Source of the DNA: Macrolepiota albuminosa
Lineage: Eukaryota; Basidiomycota; Agaricomycetes; Agaricales; Agaricaceae
Assembly (NCBI GenBank): GCA_027475525.1
Contig: JAMWFC010000044.1
Span: 435,340 to 499,339 of the forward strand
DNA: 64,000 nucleotides
Direction of reading: 5' to 3'
Shown here piece after piece: positions 44,663 through 58,009 of this stretch (position 1 is its first letter; every line of letters starts with the position of its first letter). Below the pieces are notes generated by a model. It was given only the letters and a program-made list of their open reading frames with translations, was not told the origin of the DNA and ran no database searches. The position numbers and the translations under genes are program-made.

Positions 44663-46933
44663 GTCATAACCTCTCAGAAGTTCACGTGTTTCTAGGCACA
44701 GTAGGCATTCTTTGCATGTTCATACACTATTTTTCACATCAGGCGCATGCTCTTAATCGCTTAACTTATTCTGGGGTCCCCTTTGAATTTGGACCCGACC
44801 AAATTAATGTCCAAAAGGATTTAGTGAAGGCATTGCAGAAAGTGAAGCCATTGGTTCCCATCAACTATACTACTCCCGATCCCATTATACTTGCCATTGA
44901 CACTTCATACATTGCGGTCAGCTTCTTTTTATGTCAGTGCAATGGCACAAATAAAAAAATCAGGCACTCAATAACCCTTAATGACAGAGAATTGTGCTAC
45001 AGTCAGCCCAAGCTAGAGTTGTATGGCTTGTTTTGATTGTTTCAGGTGCTACAAATGTATCTCATTGGGGTTCAAAATCTGATTGTCAAAGTCAACACAC
45101 ACTACATCAAAGGAATGCTTCAGAATTCAGATATTCAACCTTCAGCCAGTATGAATCACTGGGTAGTAGCAATATTAATGTTTCACTTTGAGCTTGTTCA
45201 CGTCAAAAGTGCATTTCATGGATCTGATGGACTATCTAGATGACCAAGGCAGCCAGAAAATGAGGCGCTAGACAAAAGTAACAATGACATATTTGATGAC
45301 TGGATCAACTGGCTGCACGGTTTCATACATATCATTCAATTATCTATTCCAGCACTTTGTGAAGATTGACCAGTCTTGACATGGCTACACCCTATCATCC
45401 CATATCAATCTAAGCCATATCAGGCATCATTGACTTTTTACATGGCCAGTATCTATAATGTCGCTAAGCCATCTGATCTAAAGATAGTTGAAGAACCCAG
45501 ACCTTTACAGGAAGACAGTCACAACCTACCATATTTGGTGGTACCTTGTAGTGCCAAAGCTAGGTCAGAAGACCAATGAGTTGACCAGGTTAGGAAGTGG
45601 CTACAGGATTTGCACCAACCATCAGACCTTACAAATACGGAATACACCATCTTCATTCAATATGTGACAACTTTCTTTATAGTTGAAAATTGACTTTGGT
45701 GATGAAATAGGGCTGGCACTCACAAATTAGTAATCAAACCAGACAGTCAAATCAGAATTCTGCACGCTATGCATGATGACTTGGGACACTGGAGACTCTA
45801 TGTGACAAGGATGAACCTATTGGAGTGTTTTTGGTGGCCTCAAGTTAGCGCTGATATTGCATGGTATATTTGCACTTGTTATCTTTGCCAAATACAGCAG
45901 ACACATCAAGTTCTTATTCCTCCAACAGTAGTGACTCCAGCACTGTTGTTTGGAAAAATATATATCGACACTATGCATATGCCCAAGTCAGAGCACTACA
46001 AGTACATCATCCAGGAAAGGTGTTCCTTGGTACATTGGCCAGAGTTCCATATGCTCCAGCAAGAAAATACAGATGCTATAGCTAAGTGGCTCTTTGAAGA
46101 TGTTATTTGCAGATGGGGAGCCCTTCACAAGATTGTTACAGACAATGGAGCATCTATAGTCAAGGTGCTTAACTATATCATGAAGAAATACAATATTCAG
46201 CACATTCGAGTCTCAGGATACAACAAACATGCTAACGGTATTGGAAAGGCCACATTTTGACGTTAGACAGGCATTATTCAAAGTGGTAGACGGTGATGAG
46301 AGTCGCTGGAGTGAAGTGACTTATTTGGTCTTCTGGTCTGAATGAGTTATAGTGCGAAAGAGAATGGGCTGTTCTCCTTACTACGCTGTGACTAGCACCC
46401 ATCCACTGCTCTCAGCAGATGTTGTGGAGGCAACATACTTACAACTCCTGCTAAACTCAATACTGTCTTCCACTGATATGATTGCTAGGCATGCTATAGA
46501 CCTACAACAATGCATGGAGGATCTTGAGCGCTTATATGAGGTGGTATTTCAAGCTAGACAACAGGCTGCACTATGATTTGAAAGTGAGCATAGCATCACG
46601 ATCTGAGATTACAACTTTGCAGCTGGTGCCCTAGTACTAATGCGCAACTTGAAGATCAAAGTTACCCATAACAAAAAGATGCAATCTCGGTACCTGGGAC
46701 CCCTCATAGTAGTTTCCCGCAATAGGGGAGGCACCTACATACTCTGCGAGTTGGATGGCTCAGTTTTGCATCGACTGGTAGCAGCATTCCGACTCATTCC
46801 CTACTTAGCACATGAACACATTTCATTGCCTTTGTCAGTGCTGGACATTGACATGGCCAAACTTCAAGAACTTGAAGAGACTGAGTTAGTGGACAATGAT
46901 GAGACCACTCCGGATGACAATGAGGAGCAGTAA
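44663..46933 (+). pseudogene. A-old pol, RNase H and integrase part
   Basis: Pieces 44668-45036, 45037-45243, 45376-45579, 45769-46260, 46352-46576 and 46640-46933 align with A1 pol to its end. The position of the second A1 stop reads CGA here (GTGCGAAAG near 46348). Decay is mostly C-to-T. Ends EEQ and TAA as in A1. Confidence 0.87.
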
Positions 46934-47104
46934 ATGAATACAAAAAACGAGGTGCTAGCCATTAGCGCCTCTTGATCAGACTTAGGCAATGCAACAATCA
47001 TAAAAGAATAAAATTAAATAAATAAGCTTGGACAAGTACAAGAGGAACTATTAAACTGACTACAACTACAACTGAACAAGCTATGCTATCAAAGAGGACC
47101 TACA

Positions 47105-47797
47105 ACAAGGACCTTTGACTCGATCCTTAGGTCACCTATAGGTGGGAGGAGTGCCTGGAGGTGGCATGTTAGAGGATGGTATGGGGGGTACAGGAACGCT
47201 AGGAGGAGGCACGGGAGGAGTGCCTGGGGGAGGAGCATGAGGAGTGCCTGGAGGTGGAGTATGGAAAGTGCCAGGAGGAGCGGCGGAAGGATTAGGGGAA
47301 GAATATCACCTGTTCTTGTCAGGATGAGACTCTACAGATGTGAAGGAAAAGGCCATGCATTCAATCATTGCTCTACAAGCATGGACGTTAACGAGAGGTG
47401 GAAGGGGGAGCCATGAGAGGCTTTTAGAAACAGCATGGAATTAGCAACCTAAGGTCAGGAGAAAAGAGATAAGAACTAACCAAACTTCCTGTTTTGTGGA
47501 GAAGACTGGTCAGACTCAAAGTGGTACCTGTAATAGGCACCTACAGAATGCATGAGTATTACTCAAGACATGCACTAATGGGAGGCATACAGTGACCAAG
47601 GATTTGTCCAGGTCAATCATCCACTCCTTGGATGCAGCCAGCAGGATTCAGTATCTGTTTACTAGGATTATCACGTTGCTGTTTTCATGGGGAAATCCGC
47701 TGGTAGGCATTAAAGCTAGGAACTGTTCTAGGTGGTCTAGGATTACAGGGCGGTAAAGAAGTGCAGGCTCATCAAGAAGAAGAGAAGGTTCTGGCAT
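47105..47797 (-). pseudogene. AS3 copy in A-old
   Basis: ATG at 47797; first exon aligns with AS3 (LDHLEQFLALMPTSGFPHEN) with one TAG, middle LSWLPLPPLV, and a last exon with PPPGTPP repeats. Shows that AS3 was part of the element before the A-old and A1 copies separated. Confidence 0.55.
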
Positions 47798-48149
47798 GAT
47801 GTGATAATGATCAATTTACCAGTGCCAGAACCCATAAAATACCTCAAGCTACTTGCAGAGTTGCAGAGACTTGGGAATTCTTACATGTGCAAAACAATCA
47901 TGAGGGGAGGGGGTAACAACGTCAATGCAATTCATACAACTATGACACAGGAAATCAAATACCTAAAATCTGTCAGTCCAGTAGTGCCACAAAAAAGAAG
48001 GAGTCAGCTCATATAAGCGATATGGGAGATGGATGTGCATCATGGACTAGGCAAAAGGAGAGGCCAGGGAGGCCTCCATCCTTTGACGGGACCGCAGAAA
48101 AGCCAACCACCAGTAGACGAGCAGAGAGCCTAGTGAGGTGACATGTTTA

Positions 48150-48560
48150 GCTAAGAAGGGAGGAAAGAGGTAATGAAGTGATGAACCAGGTAATGGCTTT
48201 CTTCCAGCAGCAGCTCCAGACGCTCTTTTATCTCCTCAGTCAAGATTTGCTTTATTTGGTGACTATTAGAAAAGAAGAGGTACAAAAAAGACAATAGCGC
48301 ATCTGAAAAATCCAACTTCAGTTCTTCTCCATACCAAAACGGGTCAAAGGTGCATCATTGTTCCAAATTTTACAAGCTGCATGCAGTAGCTGACAGCAAC
48401 GACCTAACTCAACGACTCCGTCAGTCAGTCTGGGCATGCTGACAGCTAGGTAGTGGTGGAAGAAGGAGGCAGCGCGTTCTAGGAAAGTGGGAGGATCAAT
48501 CATAACATGAACACAATCACAGCAGGGAGACCACATGATGCCGGTTGGGCTTTCCATCAC
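48150..48560 (-). pseudogene. AS2 copy in A-old
   Basis: Exon 1 48560-48310 approximately (PPTFLERAASFFHHY), intron of similar size, exon 2 with KERLELLLEES. TATAAAT upstream. Slightly longer C-terminus than in A1. Confidence 0.55.
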
Positions 48561-49077
48561 AGAGACTGATGAGATTCAGTTGAGGCATGGGCAATTTATA
48601 GGACTTGGGCAGTGTTTCAACTAGCAATAGCATGGGAGGACACTTCTCAAGGGACTTGGACCCTGAAGAGGATGTGAACCAATAGAATGCGCTTGACTCA
48701 TTTTTAGATCACGTAAAGAGGAAGTTAACCTTCAAGATCTGGCACTTATATCCACCATCACCAAATAACCACAAGCAATCAGTGGCACTCTATTTCTTAT
48801 ACATCAAACTTCTTGCATGAACCAACTTATTTTTCTACAGACGATACCTATTTCTTCCTAGGCTGGCACGATATTGGCTATTGAGTCGCGCTGGCAAAGG
48901 AGTTTTCTATGCTATGATATACTGAGTGTTTCCCCTTTTTCTTATTTTGTATTTGATTACTTACAAACTGACGATTTCAGAACAAAGAGGGGAGCATTTA
49001 TTTTTAGTACCAGCTACAACAAACTATGTATCAAAATTGACCAAGTCCACAAAGTTTGAAGTGCTACGGGCCAGCAA

Positions 49078-52000
49078 CTATGCATCAGACTTGAAGGGAG
49101 CGGGATCACCCAAAGAAAGCAAGTCCCCGTCCTAAATGGTGTTACTCACTTGCCACTCAAGCACATCAGTGATGTTGTCATGAAGCTCGAGCAGGAGGAG
49201 CTCACGGCATGCTAAGGTAGAGACATGAGGACACAGGATGGTGAGTTTGCTACCAATGATGTCAGTCATGTCCTTGATATGGCAAAAATGTTGGCAAAGA
49301 TTGGTGGCAGGACAGAGGGGAGTGACAGGATAAGAGAACTTGTCTCTGAGCCAAGGGTAGGCATTGCCGGAAACACATAGTAGGAGGAGGAGTCCAGAAG
49401 AGATCAAACTTAGCGGAGGTCAGAGAGGGAGAGAACAAACTAATGACAGACTTACTTGAACAGTTATGGGAGCACAGAGAGTCCATTCATAGTGCTTGTC
49501 ACCTGGAGACATGGCCCTAGTAGAGGAAAGGTAAATGATATAAGAAGGCAAGTACCTCCAGCAATGACAGCGCTTGCTCTAGGCCACTAAAGTCCCTTCA
49601 GACTCAGGCGCAGTGGAAGACTCACGAGTACTGGGGAAAGAGAAAAGACTGTGGGGAGGAGTAAGGAACAGAGTCATAGGAAGAGCAATGGGAGAGGCGC
49701 TAGCCACAGCTGGCTCAGGAGCAGGGGTAGCACCGGCAACAGACATAACAACATCCTTGGCAGGAGAAATATCCACAACAATGGGAAACAAAGGAGTAGG
49801 GGACCTGGTGACAAAGGGGTTAGCATGAAAGAAAAGAAGACATGAAGACCACTCACCAGTTACCACTAGGACCGCTCTGATAAGGGTTAGCGGCGATAGG
49901 GGGAGTAAGGTGAAGCAGAAGAGCACATACCACCAACAGCACATTGGTATTGACTACAGGCTCAGCCTCATCATTGTCCTTACCCTCAGCATCCCTCTCA
50001 GTATTCTCTTTTTCATCAGTAGATGAAGTAGATGACTCAGTAGTAGATAAGACCATGGGAGTAGCAGGTGCTAGCTCATGGCGCTTACCGGGACTCTTGC
50101 TAAGAGAGGCAATGACTGGCTTACATTTCAGAGGAGTGGGACAACAAGAAAAGCAGGCAAAAGGTGCCACCACAGTAGTGCCATCTTGGATAATAGAAAG
50201 CACTAGACTTGCAGTGCTAATCACAGTAGGCTGGTGAGTAGCTGCCAGATTGTGTTGCTGCAGCACAAAGGCCTGGGCGTTACGAACTAAGACTGCATGC
50301 TCATAATTCTTCTGCATGATAGCATCTCTACCGCATTCACGAGTAGAAATCCCATTGAAGGCACAACCCCGTTTCAACACATCACATTGGTAGCAGGGAA
50401 GAGAGGCAGTGGGAAACCAGCAGCCCTCAGGATTGTTCTCAGACCAACATTTGTCACACTGGAAAAGAAGTTAGCAACATCATCAACCTATTAATGATGA
50501 ACAAGTACTTACTGCATCAATTTTTGCTCTAAAAGTGCGACGCTCTACAGGCACAACCGTAACCTTCTTCTTAGCACTGAGTACTTGGACACCAGGCAAG
50601 AGGCCAGTATCAATGATGGTAGTATCATGGAGAAGGTGTAACAAGTCACGAAGCTCTGTGTTGGTGAACATAGTCTGGTTGGGCACCTAAGGATGGCAAG
50701 ATCAGGCACTAAAGTCTAGCAATCTTAAAAAAAAAACACTTATGACATACAAAGAAGCAACACAAGCAGGGAGATTGAGCTGAGAAGCAAAGTTAGTAAA
50801 GAATTAGAAGCAGGAAAGCAAGGATGCATAGTACATTTGGGAGGGCTGGCACAAGCAGAGGGTGCACAATCAATAACAATGGCAAAGTTACAGGGGGAAG
50901 GTGAGAAGTAGTATGAGTAGGTCTGGGCCGAGGCTCACTGGAGGTAACAGCAATTTGTTTGATGGCTGAATGAGGAGGTGCAGTACGAGTAGAAGAGGTA
51001 ACACCATGAAAAGGACTGCTAAGAACAGGAGGAGGCTGGACAGAAGTAGGAGCAGCAGGAGCAGAAGGGACAGTAGAGGCCGATGGAGCACTAGAGAGAC
51101 TGGCGATAGTGGGCAACATAGTGGCTGACTATTAAAGTCAACATTGAGAATATGGAGAAGAGAAGGAGATACGTACTTTGCCAACCTCAGTACTAGCCAA
51201 CAAGACATCAATGTCAGGTTCCGCTGAGTCGGGGGCTTTCCAGGAAAGCAATGCCCTTATGAGGCGGACTTGATCTACGGATACTCGGGTGTCTGGAACT
51301 CTGGGGCTAGGACTCTGGGGTTCAAGATGCAGACAGGGGTAGTCCCAGGAGAGGGGACTTGGTCCGGGGGCTTTGGGTTTTGGGTAGCTGAGGGTCGGGT
51401 GGGGGTCGAGTCGTGAACCGAGGGTTCTAAGATGAGACCGGGTTAACAAACTATAAGTCGCGAAGTGCATACCAAACTTAGAGCACGCAATTATTCAAGC
51501 ATGCCAGTCAAAGCGTGCCAGTCAGTGCATACCAGTCAAGCAGAGGGCACACAACAATTCAAGTTAATATCAAGACTAGCAAATACAACGGGGAACTACG
51601 TTATAAGTACTATGGGGCCAGGTCTCAGGGTTCTGGGGTGTCTGGAATGGGCTCTGGGAGGCATTGAGTAGTGGGCAGGGACTGTATACTTGGATCGCGC
51701 GTGTGGGGCGCACGATCAATTGGCGCAGAGGGAGTTGTGATGCGTGATGCATGATGGCCAGAAGTGGGTTGCATGATTCAATCATTGATGGCAGTTAATC
51801 CCAGGGTCTGTGATGCAGGGTTCCCAGGAGAGCTGGCTGATGGCGGTCTTTGATGCACGTGATGGCGGCATCAGCAGCTGTGAGGGCGGGGCGCGTTGTG
51901 GGGTTGACAAAAGAGGGCTCCAGGGATGTCCCAGGGGGGTTCCGGAGGGGAGGGGTCATGACAATTGATCTCATCAGATAAAGAGAAAGCTTAGAATGGG

Positions 52001-52293
52001 CGCTGAACCTTAGCGCCATGAAACTAAAATCAAACCTAAAAACTTATGAACAAGTCTGCAAACGAGTGCAACCAATCAGCACCTTTGTATTTGCGGTACC
52101 GGGCCATGCACCACTCACAAACCTCAACATCCTGTGCTCAGGAACTGTCAGAGCCATGGACTATGAGCCAAAGTGGCATGATGCCAGGAACGGTTTGTGG
52201 TGCATCTGTGGGACTAACAGACTTAGCACAATCAAATAAATAAGAGGCCTTAGCCAGGAAATTGTAGAGGGCAGAGGGATCAAAATTAGACAT
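49078..52293 (-). pseudogene. AS1 copy in A-old, split by solo LTR C3
   Basis: ATG 52293, stop TAG 49078-49080. Exon order matches A1, with the Cys cluster (CDKCWSENNPEGC, PCYQCDVLKRGC near 50355-50460) and final coiled-coil exon. The exon 6 donor is GTGAGT and in the same phase as A1 GTACGC; the exon 1 donor is destroyed (ATAAGT). C3 sits in exon 2. Exon 1 has an internal loss. Confidence 0.6.
51212..51963 (-). mobile_element. Solo LTR C3 (752 bp)
   Basis: TGTCAGG..CATGACA. Flanks ATCAA (51207-51211) and ATTGA (51964-51968) are both one or two transitions from GTCGA, the word present at this place in A1, so a decayed 5-bp target duplication. Confidence 0.9.
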
Positions 52294-52438
52294 GCTGAAA
52301 AGATGGGACAAAAAACACAAGAAGGAGAAGTGCTGAAAACGATTTTATAAGGTGCCGGCAGCATTATACAGACCATAGCGCAGTCAAATTAATGACGGCA
52401 TTTGACTGAGGACAGTCAATTTTTCAGTTGGGGGGAGA

Positions 52439-52465
52439 TAATAGGCTTCTACTTGGACTGAGTAC
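52439..52465 (+). mobile_element. A-old 3' LTR, first 27 bp
   Basis: TAATAGGCTTCTACTTGG after the PPT GGGGGGAGA (52430-52438); continues at 53314 after insertion G. Confidence 0.85.
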
Positions 52466-53313
52466 TGTAGTACTTGGTTGCAAGTAGTACTGATAGTTCT
52501 GGGACTTGATGGTGTAGAAGGTTACTTGTAGTGCACACTGACTTGATGATAAAATTGATATATTTGAAGGCTTTCAATAATCTTCCTGAAAGCAGAGGGT
52601 TCTCAACAAACTCCAGCCTAAATGATTCACTCCCTGGGAACCACCGAGCCTTTGCCTATCAATTGCCTGTCTATTCTCTACTAAACTTGGGCTATTTATA
52701 CTGTTTTTCTGGTGCACAGACCACTATCTACACATGACTCTTTTGTTGTCAACTCCCCAGCCTCCAGAACATATTTGATAGTCCAATTTCCCTTTTGGGA
52801 GGCATGTTTTGGTGCCACCAGTTCCACCATCCAACTTCTTGTTCCACCCTTCCTCCAGATGTCTCTGATTGCCACTTCCCCATTTGCTTCAGCTACATTT
52901 AGCACGATCCCATTCATAGATCCTTCTTTCCCCTTTTAGCGCTTCCCTGCATTCCATGCTTCTTTTGACATCCCTCCATGCTTCTTTTCCTTTCCTCTTT
53001 CAGTCATGTCAAATCAGGCATTGTCAGATCTGATCTTGATCTAGATCATCACAAATTGATCCCATTTTGTCACTTCTGCCAGCTCCCATGCTTCCCCTCC
53101 CCATTACAGTGGTTGGACTATTGTTGAGTGGATAGCTTGAGCTGGTCCCTGCCCTTTGTTCTGTACTGTCTGTGTATTTATTGGGGTGTTTTTGGAGATA
53201 TAATTTGTTGAGACTGCTACCAGGAGGCTTACAGTTTTCAGCCTTATGATTAAATATTTATTTTGACTTCTGGTGCATGTTGTGTCCCTGACTGCTGGTA
53301 CAGCATTGTATCA
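52466..53313. mobile_element. Insertion G (848 bp), probable solo LTR
   Basis: TGTAGTACTTGG..TTGTATCA inside the A-old 3' LTR. Left flank AGTAC and right flank (A)GCGC are both derivable from AGCGC, the word in the A1 LTR at this place, so a decayed 4-5 bp target duplication. TATTTATAC near 52695. No ORF. Confidence 0.7.
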
Positions 53314-54365
53314 GCGCATCAAAAGACATTATAAGCCAACGCCAACCAACACTTGACGTACTAAAGACTCTAGTGACCAGTTTGGAATATAGAGCAGCCC
53401 TAGCTTTAGCACTCTACTACAGAACTTATCCATTTACTCTAATCGCCAGCTACCAAGCCTTTAGCACACTCCATTCACCTATTCCAAGGACAAAGGAGGC
53501 TCAGAATGTATAGCACTAACACGATGGCAGGAGGGGACTCTAACCAAACCCCAATCACTTTCAGAAGAAGTCAGCGACAGGTGCTGCCATTTGACGAGGC
53601 ACTTCAATCAGAAATCTAAAAGAATCAATGACGGTGGCACAGGATATACTTAAACCTGACATCTGGACCTGTCAGAAACTGGTACAATGAGTAGCGCTGA
53701 CATTAGTGCTTACAGCATCTGTCAAGGATTTTCTGACCATACCCCAGAACAGCCTGGCCAATCAGAGTTATAGTAAAAGTGAGCAGACCCATATAATTTT
53801 AAGTCAATTTAGAGTCACCGTTGGTTGCTGTAGGTTATAATGCCATTGGTTGCCATCATCCATGTGCAACAGGTTGCCATTGACAGGTCACCATTAGAGA
53901 AAACCACAAGGAGAGGCGCTAGGAGGTAACACTGCAGATGGACTTATCTTGGAAAACACAGTAGCACATAGTATATAAGATAGCTACTTCACATGTATAT
54001 AACAATGAATTGTAACCTCTTGAGCACTCAGTTACACTTAGCATTCAAATCACACTAGCTTTATCTGACTTTGTCACTAAGTTGGACACTAGCCTTGTCT
54101 ATCTTGTCTTTGTTGTTTGTGGTGCCACCTATGGGCACATTATGCTACACTACTCATTTTTTCTTCTATATCTTTGCTTAAACTACGATGCTTACCATCT
54201 GCTAGGTAGCACCCAGGGTGCTATCATCTAGCGCATTGTTCTATTACCTCTGCTTGAGCACACTGGGACCCTGTCAGGACTCCTCACAACTATGTATGCC
54301 AGGCGCTGGAGATGGCGTTGTACTGCGTATACATTCAGCACACCCAACCACAGTTGGCGTTATCA
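53314..54365 (+). mobile_element. A-old 3' LTR, remainder
   Basis: Aligns with A1 LTR from GCGCATCAAGG to the end GTTATCA. Confidence 0.88.
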
Positions 54366-55136
54366 CTATTGTTGTCAACAACACATGGACTGCAGCAAGG
54401 ACCAACTATAATGGTCAGTAGGGAGGATAACAATGTTGTATGGCCAGGAAAGGTGCCATTGGCACCTAGAACTCAGGAGTCGCATGAAGGAGTCAGCAAA
54501 TAGCCGCAGGTGAGGCATGAAGGCCTCAGGAGAGTTCTGGACTTAGAGTCCAAACTAGAATCCTCAGATGATGAGGAAAGTAAGAGGCTGCATTTGATCC
54601 TGTCTATCCAGTTACAGCTGGTACTGGACCAGTATCCATTGGTCATGAAAGAATCAACATGAAAGTGTCTGCAGCTTTACGTAGTAAAGCATCTACAGTT
54701 ATTGGCTACTAGGAGCCACAATGTACCCCATGCAGATTTGATAGAATATATCAAATTATTTGTGCATATCTTCAAACTCAAAGTAGTGGAATATCTAAAG
54801 TGCAAAGCAGCATGGGGGTCAGCAGTCTCAACAGCCACACTGGCCAATTCAGTGGAATGTGAAATAAGTGTGTGCCAATAAGCACCATTGATTGTGGATG
54901 CCATGAAGTTGTTAAATGCATCTTGTCAGACCAATGAGTCTCAGCAAGACTATGTCAGGCATCAGAACACTGCAAACCATCAATGCAATGTTAGCAGAGT
55001 GCCTCAACAGGCATTGTCTGAAGTGGAGACTATGACAACAACTCCAGCAGAGCCAGAGGTGAGTCATTGATTGACAACTAGAAGATAGCCTTTGAAGGGC
55101 ATGAAGATGTAATGCCTGTCAATGATATGCAGTGAC

Positions 55137-55291
55137 AATTTACTGCTCAAACTGCTGAGCTGGACAGAGATCCAGAGGGTAGTGATGATAGTAGTAATCA
55201 CTATGATAGGAGGAATTTACTGCTCAAACTGCTGAGCTGGACAGAGATCCAGAGGGTAGTGATGATAGTAGTAATCACTATGATAGGAGGA
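55137..55291. repeat. 77-bp exact tandem duplication 8
   Basis: 55137-55214 equals 55214-55291, period 77, in B-old gag. Confidence 0.95.
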
Positions 55292-55636
55292 GCAGAATCA
55301 TTGCAATAATGATGGTGGGGGTCGTGATCATAAACAGAACAATTGAGATGATAATAATTGTTGTAATAGTGGCAGGCAGGCTGGTAGATCACCAGCAAAT
55401 TGAGAAGTTAGGCAACAGCCTACTCCATGGCCAGAAAGAATGGCCAACAAACACCTGTTTCGCAGTCCCCAGGCATTCTCAATGCCAGCACCTCATGATT
55501 TGCATAAAAATATGCCTGGAATGAATGAGGCAGTCCAGACCCATATAGATCATATGCATGACCGTCTCACTTAACTAGTAGATGACTCTCTTGGAGTCAG
55601 ATTTAAATTTCCTGCTGGGGTAAGTCCCTGCAAATC

Positions 55637-56006
55637 ACAAGTCTAGAGATTTCCTATGCCAGGTTGGACGCTTCTGGGGCCTCTGAAGCATGGGAAACAA
55701 CTGTACAGTACAACAAAACCTTAAAAACTCGAAAATTGCCTACACAAACACTTGTACAAATAAGGGGCAAACTCTGGCAAACTCTGGCTTATATAAGCAG
55801 TCTGGAAGCGGTGCTGAGTGGGCCCACACTTGTCTGAATGGTGGCTAAAGAACCAGAGCATCTCAAGGGCTGAGAATAGTACTAACAGATAGTGTTGAAA
55901 GAATAGAAACAGTAAAATGAAATAATGTCAGAAGAAATAAGAGAATGAATGGAGGGAGAGTGAAGAGATAAGGAGTGAAGAAAGGAAGAAATGAGAAGTC
56001 CCCTGA
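55637..56006 (+). repeat. Dispersed repeat D2 (370 bp)
   Basis: Second copy of D1, inserted into B-old gag: B1 homology stops at GCAAATC on the left and resumes at ACTGATGATAAGCAC on the right. A clear target duplication is not seen. Confidence 0.75.
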
Positions 56007-57251
56007 TACTGATGATAAGCACATATGTGCATATGCTGGAGAGCATAGATTCTCTCAGCTGGAGGATTGGGCCATAGATGTCTGTTATCATCTGGCAGCC
56101 TGCTGCTATGGTAGAGATGACATGGACCAAGAGAGAATATTTGTGTTACATGAATTTATAGAAGAAGAGGCTCAGAATTGGTTCTGCCACCATATCCTTC
56201 ATATCAATCGCAATAAATTGCATTGGACATTTTAAGAGGTCTTAATAGGACTATATAATCATTTTGTCAACACTGCAACCATGCAGAAAGCTTGGAATGC
56301 CTTTAGAAAGGCGGTGTATGATGCCAAGACTAGTGTCCAGACATTTTATGATGATCTAATAGGTCATACACAGAATATGGCTGTCTATTCAGACAAATAC
56401 ATCATTTATGAGACATTCCTGGATAGAATACTAGCAGAGATAAGAAGAGCATTGAAACACAATGACAATATGTCTCCAGAAGTCGATATAGTGACTGAGT
56501 TCTTGGCATATGCTATTCAGTATGAGCAGTTGACACAAACTGCAAATTATTATAACCAGTGTAGTTCATGCTGAGGGCCTGTGAACCATCAGGCAGTGAA
56601 AGTGGGAACCTTCCTTGCTAAATGGTCGGAGATGGAGAACAATCACAATCTGCAATTTGTTGTCCACAAGACAATTCCTGAAAGCCAACAGCCTCGACCA
56701 AAACCTGCTGGATATTTGCCAGCAAAAGATAGTTGACCCTCTTTGAGTCAAAACCAGATAGCAGCTAGAGGGGGTGTAGTGTTTGCAGTGTATATGGCTA
56801 GCAAACCCAATGTGAGTTCTGGAGTGGCCCAGAGAAGACCTGCAGGAGATTTCTCAGTGTGCTACAATTGTGAGAGGGCTGGACATTTTGCTAAAGAATG
56901 CCCTGCTCTGCCCAAGGCACATATCCAAGCAGCCCATATGGCTGCAGCCTCCAGTGATGTTGTCAGTGACAATGAGGATGAGGAGGTTGTCAAGGAGGTT
57001 GAGGAAGAACTGCAAGATGTGGCTGAAGGCTCAGAAGTGGATGACACTGAAAGCGTCCAGATTGATGGCAATGAATATATTGCAGTAGACATGTATGACA
57101 GCAACTACTACACTTGTAATGATGAGGATGAACACCTGTTTGCACTGACAGAGTGCCGTGGAGATCAACATGTCTGAATGAGACATGTAACTCTGCAGAA
57201 GGCAACTAATAAGTTGCAGCAGCTAAGTTATACTCCCAAGGAGAAGGAGTG

Positions 57252-58009
57252 TGTCATGACCCCTCCCCTCCAGATCCACCCTGGGACACCCCTGGAACCC
57301 CATCTGGGACCCTCCCTCTGACCCCACAGAATGCGCCCCGCCATCACGACTACCGACACCGCCATCACCCGGCACCCTCCGGCAACTCTGCATCACAGAC
57401 TCAGGATCAACCACTATCAACTCCTGATCAATGACCGGATCACGCCAACCGCTTCCGGGCCATCACGCATCACGCATCATGGCTCCCTCCATGCCAATTG
57501 ATCACGTGCCCCACATGTGCAATCCTGGTATACAGTCCCCCTCCCGGTACTCAATGCCTCCTGGAACTTATTCCAGACACTCCGGAACCCCAGGAACCTG
57601 GACCCGGCCCTGTAGTACTTATAGTGTAGCTCTCCGTTGCATTTACTAGTCTTGATATTACACTTGTTTGCTTGCATGCCCCTTTGACTGACTGGTATAC
57701 CTGATTGGTATGCTTTGACTGGCACGCTCCAATTGTTTGCATGCTCTTAAGACTGGTACGCACTTTATATCTTAAACTTACTAACCGAGTCTCGTTCTAG
57801 AACCTCCGGTTCTCAACTTGACTCAAACCTTCTGATCTTTTTGCTCCCACCCAATCCCCGGACTAAGTCCTCTATTCCGGGAATCCTCTGTTTGCGTCTT
57901 GAACTCCAGAAGCTCAGTCCGGAGTTCCAGACACTCAAGTACATAGATCAAGTCTGCTTAATAAGGGCGTTGCTTTCCCAGAAAGCCCCCGACTCAGCGG
58001 AACCTGACA
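57252..58009 (+). mobile_element. Solo LTR C4 (758 bp)
   Basis: TGTCATGACCCC..GGAACCTGACA, perfect target copies GAGTG (57247-57251 and 58010-58014). Removal restores GGAGTGCTTGGTCACC, matching B1 protease region. Confidence 0.95.

Larger units (their letters stand above)
54366..57251 (+). pseudogene. B-old gag, main part
   Basis: Continues the frame of 8014-8488 after A-old. Heavily stopped, with D2 and a 77-bp duplication inside. Capsid region HICAYAGEHRFSQLEDWAIDV to EFLAYAIQYEQ (56020-56530) aligns with B1; zinc knuckle CYNCERAGHFAKEC (56860-56901) is intact in C-X2-C-X4-H-X4-C form. Acidic linker follows. Interrupted by solo LTR C4. Confidence 0.75.
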
